Shown one piece after another: positions 1 to 4,191 of a stretch of DNA of 6,864 nt. The translations under genes and the position numbers were made by a program. Below the pieces are notes generated by a model. That model ran no database searches, was not told where the DNA came from, and was given only the letters and a program-made list of their open reading frames with translations. Position 1 is the first letter of the stretch, and each line of letters opens with the position of its first letter. The DNA comes from Candidatus Thioglobus sp. (GTDB lineage: Bacteria; Pseudomonadota; Gammaproteobacteria; PS1; Thioglobaceae), in assembly GCA_003978185.1 (NCBI GenBank), contig QOAH01000099.1:1-6864 (forward strand), read 5' to 3'.

Positions 1-66
1 AAAGATCTTTCCAGGGCGCTCACCCTTGTGATAATCAAGTGCTAATTTGTGGAATTCTTCACTCAT
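1..66 (-). CDS. maeB: NADP-dependent malic enzyme, N-terminal fragment (runs off the left edge)
   Basis: Reading leftwards from the ATG at 66-64, 22 codons are visible, beginning MSEEFHKLALDYHK and ending GERPGKIF. The pattern of a short acidic start, then ALD(Y/F)H, then PGKI matches the N-terminus of bacterial malic enzymes of the MaeB type (E. coli MaeB has SALDFHEFPVPGKI, from memory). These enzymes decarboxylate malate to pyruvate with reduction of NAD(P). No catalytic residue lies inside the window, and whether the protein carries the C-terminal phosphotransacetylase-like domain of MaeB cannot be seen. The gene is divergent from mdh, with 62 bp between the start codons. The ribosome-binding site is weak, since the upstream bases ATTAACCCAAA contain no clear Shine-Dalgarno motif. 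The assignment rests on a short match. Confidence 0.72.
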   Translation of the reverse strand, partial: MSEEFHKLALDYHKGERPGKIF

Positions 67-128
67 TTTGGGTTAATATTGTTAATACGATAAGCAATAT
101 ATTATATAAGCATTAGACGGAGGTTGCC
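67..128. promoter_or_regulatory. Divergent promoter region between maeB and mdh
   Basis: This 62-bp gap must hold the start signals for both malate genes. On the minus strand a perfect TATAAT lies at 106-101, with a poor -35 (TGGCAA, 129-124) at 17 bp. On the plus strand TTGTTA at 79-84 is followed after 18 bp by TATATA at 103-108. The two -10 boxes occupy the same AT-rich tract, so the promoters would compete for polymerase. The mdh Shine-Dalgarno GGAGG is at 119-123, five bases before its ATG. Box assignments were made by eye and are tentative. Confidence 0.45.
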
Positions 129-1052
129 ATGGTTAATAAAATCAGTATTGTCGGTGCTGGCCGAGTGGGTGAAAGTACCGCACAAATGCTTGCCATTCAA
201 AAACTAGCACAGCAAATCGTACTCATTGACCTTGATGAACAATACGCCAAAGGTGTGGCACTTGACATTCAAGAAACTTCACCTGTTTATCATTTTGATG
301 CTGACCTTATTGGCACAAGTGATATCGCCAACATTAAAGACTCTAACATTGTCATTATTACTGCTGGTATGCCACGCAAACCAGGCATGGATCGCGCTGA
401 TGTTTTAACTATTAATCTTAAAATTATTGACCAGATTATGGATGGCATCATCAAACATGCGCCAGATGCCTACGTAATTGTGGTGTCTAATCCAGTCGAT
501 GTACTCACCTACTACGCTATTAAAAAAGCCAATTGGCCACGCAACCGCATTATAGGGCAAGCCGGTATTTTAGACTCGATGAGAATGTCTAGCTTTATCG
601 CCATGGAGACAGACTACTCTATTAATGATATTCAAGCCATGGTGCTCGGTGGTCATGGCGATACCATGGTGCCATTGCCAAGATTCACCACAGTTAGTGG
701 TATTTCAATTGAACACTTACTTGACCAAAATACCATTGATAATTTGATTCAGCGCACTCGTGATGGGGGTGCAGAAATCCTCAATCTCAAACAAAAATCC
801 AGTGCCTATGACGCCCCAGGTGCTGCAGTGACCATAATGGTGGAAGCCATAGTACATAATAAGCATCGACTATTACCATGCATTACCATGCTCGAAGGTG
901 AATACGGACAAACCGATATCGCCATTGGCGTACCTGTGGTGTTAGGTGAAAATGGGGTGGAGAAGATTGTTGAGCTAGACTTTACCGTTGATGAGCAAAA
1001 AGCTTTTGATGCTTCTGCTCAAGTTATCAAAAGTTTAATTAATGAAATTTAA
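129..1052 (+). CDS. mdh: Malate dehydrogenase, LDH-like type
   Basis: Cytoplasmic enzyme that interconverts malate and oxaloacetate using NAD in the citric acid cycle. The 307-residue protein starts with a Rossmann fold: GAGRVG at 9-14, then VLID with the acidic D34 that normally selects NAD over NADP. The substrate loop PRKPGMDR (82-89) supplies R83 and R89. Arginine at R83, where lactate dehydrogenases have glutamine, argues for malate/oxaloacetate rather than lactate/pyruvate. Further conserved parts are SNPVD (120-124, N121), the catalytic pair D149 and R152 in GILDSMRMS, and the proton-relay H176 in GGHGDTMVP. Length and motifs fit the LDH-like MDH group rather than the E. coli Mdh group. 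The start is supported by GGAGG at 119-123. The gene is divergent from malic enzyme and its stop codon overlaps that of the convergent pyrD. Nothing looks broken. Confidence 0.95.
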   Translation: MVNKISIVGAGRVGESTAQMLAIQKLAQQIVLIDLDEQYAKGVALDIQETSPVYHFDADLIGTSDIANIKDSNIVIITAGMPRKPGMDRADVLTINLKIIDQIMDGIIKHAPDAYVIVVSNPVDVLTYYAIKKANWPRNRIIGQAGILDSMRMSSFIAMETDYSINDIQAMVLGGHGDTMVPLPRFTTVSGISIEHLLDQNTIDNLIQRTRDGGAEILNLKQKSSAYDAPGAAVTIMVEAIVHNKHRLLPCITMLEGEYGQTDIAIGVPVVLGENGVEKIVELDFTVDEQKAFDASAQVIKSLINEI

Positions 1053-2185
1053 AGTAATGGATTTCGCGACCCTACCGCAGCTTCGATTGATGAAAATCCG
1101 TCTTTTTTAAGTAATTCAACCAAACCACGATTAATTTCACCGACCACTTGCGGGCCTTCAAAAATCATACTGGTAATTAGTTCGATTAAATTAGCCCCAG
1201 AGGTGATTTTCTCATAAGCATCGTCTGCACTAAACACACCGCCCACACCGATAATGGTAATCTTTCCACGCGTTCTTTGATAAACATGACGCACAACTTC
1301 CGTTGAAATACGTTGCACTGGTAAACCACTAAGTGCACCTTTATCAAAAGTTAACTCTTCCTTAAGATACTCATCACTCATTGATGGTTTGGTTAAGTTG
1401 GTGAGTACCAAGCCATCTACCTTGTGCTTTAAACAAGCATCTACAATTGTGTTAATTTCATCTACCTCTAAATCGGCAGCCATTTTTATATAAACCGGTT
1501 TGTTTTCTTGTTTGACTTTATCCAGCGCACTAAGTAATGCATCTAAATTTTTTTGATCAACAAAAGGTTCGCCGTCTTGGGTGTTTGGACAAGAAATATT
1601 AATGGTGTAATAGCTGCCAATATCTTTAAACTCACTCACTGTTTTTAAATAATCATCAATCGAATCTTGCAAATCAAAACTGGCAGCATTGTTAGTTTTG
1701 GCAGCACTGATACCAATGGGTATCTTAAATTTTTTGTCTTTAAGCCTTTTCGCAATCGCCTCAGCACCTTGGTTGTTAAGTCCGTACCAAACTAAGATTG
1801 ATTTAGATTTAACCAAACGGAATAAACGCCTACCTACACCTGGATTTCCTGGACATACATCACCAGTAAAAGAGCCTAATTCAGCAAAGCCAAAACCAAT
1901 AAGTGGATAGGCATCAGTGAGCTCACCATCTTTGTCGAAGCCGGCTGAAAGGCCAATTGGATTATCGTATTTGATGCCATCAACCGTGGTGTTGAGACTT
2001 GTGTGTTGGTAATAAAACAAAGCTTTTAATAAGCGTCGACCTACAACATTAGAAGTAAACAGTAGGCCAAATTGCTTAAGCTTGTTATGCGCAGTTTCCG
2101 CTTCCCACAAAAAAATTAAAGGACGTGTAATCCATCGATAAAACAAATAATTAATTTGACCTCGTAATACGTAAACCAATTTCAT
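1049..2185 (-). CDS. pyrD: Dihydroorotate dehydrogenase, class 2 (quinone-linked), with a cysteine base
   Basis: Oxidises dihydroorotate to orotate in pyrimidine synthesis and passes electrons through FMN to membrane quinone. The 378-residue protein has the class 2 layout: an N-terminal membrane-associating helical segment (about 1-45), then a TIM barrel. Visible motifs are NPIGLSAGFDKDGE (75-88), GNPGVGRRLFRL (113-124), YGLNNQGAEA (134-143), NISCPNT (196-202), K234 in VYIKM, TN (262-263), GALSGLP (283-289) and GVGG (313-316). Two points are odd. C199 sits where E. coli and human class 2 enzymes have the catalytic serine, and ELITSMIFEGP (335-345) lacks the tyrosine usual in the QIYS/QLYT stretch. 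The start is supported by AAGGA, reading 2197-2193, about seven bases before the ATG. The 3' end shares bases with the mdh stop. Family assignment is firm; electron-acceptor preference is inferred from the N-terminal extension. Confidence 0.94.
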   Translation of the reverse strand: MKLVYVLRGQINYLFYRWITRPLIFLWEAETAHNKLKQFGLLFTSNVVGRRLLKALFYYQHTSLNTTVDGIKYDNPIGLSAGFDKDGELTDAYPLIGFGFAELGSFTGDVCPGNPGVGRRLFRLVKSKSILVWYGLNNQGAEAIAKRLKDKKFKIPIGISAAKTNNAASFDLQDSIDDYLKTVSEFKDIGSYYTINISCPNTQDGEPFVDQKNLDALLSALDKVKQENKPVYIKMAADLEVDEINTIVDACLKHKVDGLVLTNLTKPSMSDEYLKEELTFDKGALSGLPVQRISTEVVRHVYQRTRGKITIIGVGGVFSADDAYEKITSGANLIELITSMIFEGPQVVGEINRGLVELLKKDGFSSIEAAVGSRNPLL

Positions 2186-2208
2186 ATTATTTCCTTTTGC
2201 ATCAATCT

Positions 2209-2235
2209 TTTATAACTGTAATCATATCAAATAAC
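2209..2235 (-). promoter_or_regulatory. Possible pyrD promoter (-10 TATAAA)
   Basis: Reading leftwards, a TATAAA box covers 2214-2209, about 24 bp before the pyrD start codon. No convincing -35 lies at the right distance; the bases 16 bp upstream read TGTTAT. The call is weak and rests mainly on the need for a pyrD promoter in this gap. Confidence 0.25.
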
Positions 2236-2290
2236 ACCTAAGCCGATCCACTTATTCGAAGAATCATTGCTTAACAAAATATTTGTAATA

Positions 2291-2330
2291 AATGTGGTTC
2301 AAAGTGTAACAAAGTGGTATAAAATGTATT
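2291..2330 (+). repeat. Tandem 10-bp repeats, probable MraZ operator
   Basis: Four successive 10-base units read AATGTGGTTC (2291), AAAGTGTAAC (2301), AAAGTGGTAT (2311) and AAAATGTATT (2321). The first three share GTG followed by G or T at the same position, giving roughly AAAGTGKNNN with an exact 10-bp period; the fourth is degenerate. MraZ proteins are known to bind short direct repeats ahead of mraZ: TGGGN spaced to a 10-bp period in E. coli, and AAAGTG-type boxes in mycoplasmas. The location, 152 bp before mraZ, and the one-turn spacing fit a MraZ autoregulation site. Binding itself is inferred. Confidence 0.68.
2295..2323 (+). promoter_or_regulatory. Probable dcw cluster promoter with extended -10
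   Basis: TATAAA at 2318-2323 is preceded by TG one base upstream (TGGTATAAA), forming an extended -10. A weak -35-like TGGTTC lies 17 bp upstream at 2295-2300. Both hexamers fall inside the tandem repeats, so a protein bound there would block polymerase. Transcription would begin near 2330. An alternative is TTGACT at 2334-2339 with TTTAAT at 2355-2360, but its 15-bp spacer is short. Confidence 0.5.
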
Positions 2331-2377
2331 TTATTGACTTGAGGAGTTAATAATTTTAATCACCACTATGGGGAAAC

Positions 2378-2455
2378 ATGGAAACAACTTTGCAAACACT
2401 TATTTACGCATCATCAGCAGTCATCTTAGCAATTAGCTTTTTTGCTGTTGCTTAA
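2378..2455 (+). CDS. Candidate 25-residue single-span membrane peptide
   Basis: An ATG at 2378 opens a 25-codon frame ending in a tandem TAATAA. The peptide begins METTLQTLIYASS and continues with a run of alanine, valine, leucine, isoleucine and phenylalanine to the end. From about residue 8 it has no charged residue, which fits one membrane span with a short N-terminal polar part. GGGGA at 2370-2374 sits three bases before the ATG, a slightly tight but usable Shine-Dalgarno. It lies 26 bp ahead of mraZ and downstream of the proposed cluster promoter, so it would be co-transcribed. I do not recognise the family. It could be a real small membrane protein, a leader peptide affecting mraZ expression, or chance. 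An overlapping frame from ATG 2368 (22 codons) is not hydrophobic and looks less likely. Confidence 0.45.
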   Translation: METTLQTLIYASSAVILAISFFAVA

Positions 2456-2481
2456 TAAACAAAGATCTTGGGGAAGAGAAA

Positions 2482-2934
2482 ATGTTCAGGGGGGTTCACA
2501 GTCTAACCATTGATGCAAAAGGAAGGCTAAAAATTCCAACGCGTCATCAAGCGCAAATCGACAAGACTTGCGCAGGTCAGATGGTGCTCAGTATCCACCC
2601 AGACGACAATTGTTTGCTACTTTACCCTTTGGGAGATTGGCAAAATCTTGAGCGCAAGGTAAGTGCATTACCTTCGCTTAACATCCATACAAAACGCTTA
2701 AAACGCAAACTCATTGGTCATGCGACTGATTGTGAGCTCGATAAAGCATCCCGTATTCTAATTCCAGCAACGTTAAGAGAATACGCCAAACTCAATAAGA
2801 GAATAATCCTAAGCGGTCAAGGTCATAACTTCGAGTTGTGGGATGAAGATGCTTGGCATAAGCAAATAACAAGTCTTGATTCGCTCAGCAAAAAAGAAGA
2901 AGTCCCGCCAGAAATTACCCAATTATCGCTATGA
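2482..2934 (+). CDS. mraZ: Transcriptional regulator MraZ
   Basis: DNA-binding regulator of the division and cell-wall cluster, known in E. coli to repress its own promoter. At 150 residues it is almost the same length as the E. coli protein. It begins MFRG and contains two SpoVT/AbrB-like half-domains, each marked by the DxxxR motif: D11-R15 (DAKGR) and D87-R91 (DKASR). GQMV (32-35), CLLLYPL (44-50), GHA (79-81), FELWDE (117-122) and the C-terminal LSL also match the family. MraZ forms ring-shaped oligomers that contact several repeats at once, which suits the 10-bp repeats at 2291-2330. The start is backed by GGGGAAGAG just upstream. Its stop overlaps the rsmH start as ATGA, so translation is probably coupled. 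Nothing unusual is seen. Confidence 0.97.
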   Translation: MFRGVHSLTIDAKGRLKIPTRHQAQIDKTCAGQMVLSIHPDDNCLLLYPLGDWQNLERKVSALPSLNIHTKRLKRKLIGHATDCELDKASRILIPATLREYAKLNKRIILSGQGHNFELWDEDAWHKQITSLDSLSKKEEVPPEITQLSL

Positions 2935-3875
2935 TCTCCAATCATCACCAGTCAGTGATGTTTACCGAGTCAATCGATGCACTTAACATAAAAACGGGCG
3001 GTATCTACATTGACGCAACGTTTGGTCGAGGCGGACATACACAGGGCATCCTAGATAAATTAGACAAATCAGGTTCGGTTATCGCTTTTGATCAGGACAT
3101 CCATGCCGTTGAATTTGCTAAAGAAAACTTTAATGATGACCGCCTCACCGTTATTCACAGTGCTTTCACTCATATGGGTGAAATATTAAGCGAGAGAAAT
3201 TTATCCGGAAAAATCGATGGCATTTTGATGGACCTAGGTGTGTCATCACCACAATTAGACAATGCTGATCGTGGCTTTAGTTTTAATACAGATGGGCCGC
3301 TGGATATGCGTATGGACCAAACCAGTGGTATCAGCGCAGCACAGTGGCTAGAAAATGCCGATGCAGTTGAGATTGCCAATGTTATCTATGAATTTGGTGA
3401 AGAGAGAAAAAGCCGCCATATTGCCAGTGCAATTAAAAGAGTGCAACAAGATCAAGCGATTACAACAACTTTACAACTCGCCAATATTATTGCTGGCGTG
3501 GTTAGAACCAAAAAAAACAAACACCCTGCAACGCGTTCGTTTCAAGCAATTAGAATTTTTATCAATCAAGAGTTGAAACAACTGGCTGAAACATTAGAAC
3601 AAAGTATTGAATTATTAGCACCCGAAGGGCGGCTTAGTATTATTAGTTTTCACTCTATTGAGGATCGAATTGTTAAACAATTCATTCAAAAGTACTCTAA
3701 ACAAAAGCAACTACCTAAAGGATTGCCTGTCATGAATAGTGACATTCAGCAAACCATATTTAAAGATTTAGGCAAGCAATTTGCCAGTAAAGTAGAAGTG
3801 CAAAATAACAAACGATCTAGAAGTGCCATATTGAGAATAGCGAAAAGAACCACTTTAGACACCACTCCATGCTAA
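2931..3875 (+). CDS. rsmH: 16S rRNA (cytosine-1402 N4)-methyltransferase
   Basis: Cytoplasmic enzyme (formerly MraW) that uses S-adenosylmethionine to methylate the base nitrogen of C1402 in the decoding centre of 16S rRNA. The 314-residue protein opens with HHQSVMFTE. It has the SAM-binding loop YIDATFGRGGHT (26-37), the acidic FDQD (53-56), DGILMDLGVSS (96-106), DRGFSF (113-118), DGPLDMRMD (121-129), the conserved KHPATRSFQAIRIFINQEL region (198-215), SFHSIEDRIVK (239-249) and the C-terminal NKRSRSAILRIA. All parts are intact and the length is normal. The start ATG overlaps the mraZ stop by four bases, and the 3' end overlaps ftsL by seven, so the gene is read as part of the cluster transcript. 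Confidence 0.97.
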   Translation: MISNHHQSVMFTESIDALNIKTGGIYIDATFGRGGHTQGILDKLDKSGSVIAFDQDIHAVEFAKENFNDDRLTVIHSAFTHMGEILSERNLSGKIDGILMDLGVSSPQLDNADRGFSFNTDGPLDMRMDQTSGISAAQWLENADAVEIANVIYEFGEERKSRHIASAIKRVQQDQAITTTLQLANIIAGVVRTKKNKHPATRSFQAIRIFINQELKQLAETLEQSIELLAPEGRLSIISFHSIEDRIVKQFIQKYSKQKQLPKGLPVMNSDIQQTIFKDLGKQFASKVEVQNNKRSRSAILRIAKRTTLDTTPC

Positions 3876-4144
3876 ACCGTCTCAACCATGTTGCTAAACT
3901 CAACATGGTATTGATTATTAGCATTATTATCTTGTCTTTTTATACGGTAAGTTGGCACCAACAGAACTATCTTTTATATCATAAATATAACGCAGTTCAA
4001 GTTGAAAACCAACGAATGATGGCATTACACAAACAACTCCTAACTGAGCATTCTAAACAAATAAGTGGCAAAGAAATCCAAGACATTGCGCTTGAAAAAT
4101 TACAAATGAAAACGCCAAAAACAGGAGAGATAAAATTCTTGTAA
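3869..4144 (+). CDS. ftsL: Cell division protein FtsL
   Basis: Small bitopic inner-membrane protein that joins FtsB and FtsQ and helps activate the FtsW-FtsI septal synthase. The 91 residues show a short cytoplasmic start, a hydrophobic span at about 11-29 rich in isoleucine and leucine, then a polar helical stretch (about 30-68) with leucine/methionine spacing typical of the FtsL coiled coil. The conserved tail begins with IQDIALEKLQM (70-80), resembling the family's I-IA-E-LGM pattern. FtsL sequences diverge widely, so identity rests on this architecture and on position between rsmH and ftsI. It starts seven bases before the rsmH stop. AGGAG at 4123-4127 near its end looks like the ribosome-binding site of the next gene. 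Confidence 0.92.
   Translation: MLNRLNHVAKLNMVLIISIIILSFYTVSWHQQNYLLYHKYNAVQVENQRMMALHKQLLTEHSKQISGKEIQDIALEKLQMKTPKTGEIKFL
4123..4127 (+). promoter_or_regulatory. Shine-Dalgarno deciding the ftsI start
   Basis: AGGAG inside the end of ftsL is followed after exactly seven bases by ATT at 4135, which is in frame with ftsI. No ATG, GTG or TTG occurs in the ftsI frame between the upstream stop (4093-4095) and GTG 4192. The GTG itself has no purine-rich motif at a normal distance; GAAGA touches it directly. This favours initiation at ATT 4135. Confidence 0.55.
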
Positions 4145-4191
4145 CCAAAAAAAAACCTTTTAAGATCTCTACCTCTATTGTTTCTCGAAGA

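Larger units (their letters stand above)
2186..2481. other. Divergent intergenic region between pyrD and mraZ
   Basis: This 296-bp gap is the longest stretch without a standard gene. From left to right it holds the pyrD leader and its Shine-Dalgarno, an AT-rich portion (2220-2290) where no clear element is visible, the tandem 10-bp repeats with an embedded promoter, a 25-codon small ORF, and the mraZ Shine-Dalgarno (GGGGAAGAG, 2470-2478). No hairpin followed by a T run and no tRNA-like or riboswitch-like fold was recognised by eye. Confidence 0.8.

Noticed and set aside
1..9. AAAGATCTT occurring at both 1 and 2461 as a possible dispersed repeat
   Set aside because: A nine-base match in an AT-rich sequence is expected by chance, and the flanks do not match.
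129..1052. Lactate dehydrogenase as the identity of the first full gene
   Set aside because: Arginine at position 83 in PRKPGMDR, where lactate dehydrogenases have glutamine, indicates malate specificity.
1689..1910. Open frame of 73 codons on the plus strand opposite pyrD
   Set aside because: Antisense to conserved PyrD barrel motifs, with no Shine-Dalgarno and no family resemblance.
2246..2263. Near-palindrome around TTCGAA upstream of the MraZ-like repeats
   Set aside because: Only the central six bases pair cleanly and nothing links it to a known operator.
2334..2360. TTGACT / TTTAAT as the main mraZ promoter
   Set aside because: The 15-bp spacer is short and the -10 is weak; the extended -10 at 2315-2323 is better. 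Kept only as an alternative.
2368..2436. 22-codon frame from ATG 2368 overlapping the small membrane ORF
   Set aside because: Its peptide is polar with no domain-like pattern, and the overlapping frame from 2378 has the hydrophobic character and the better-placed Shine-Dalgarno.
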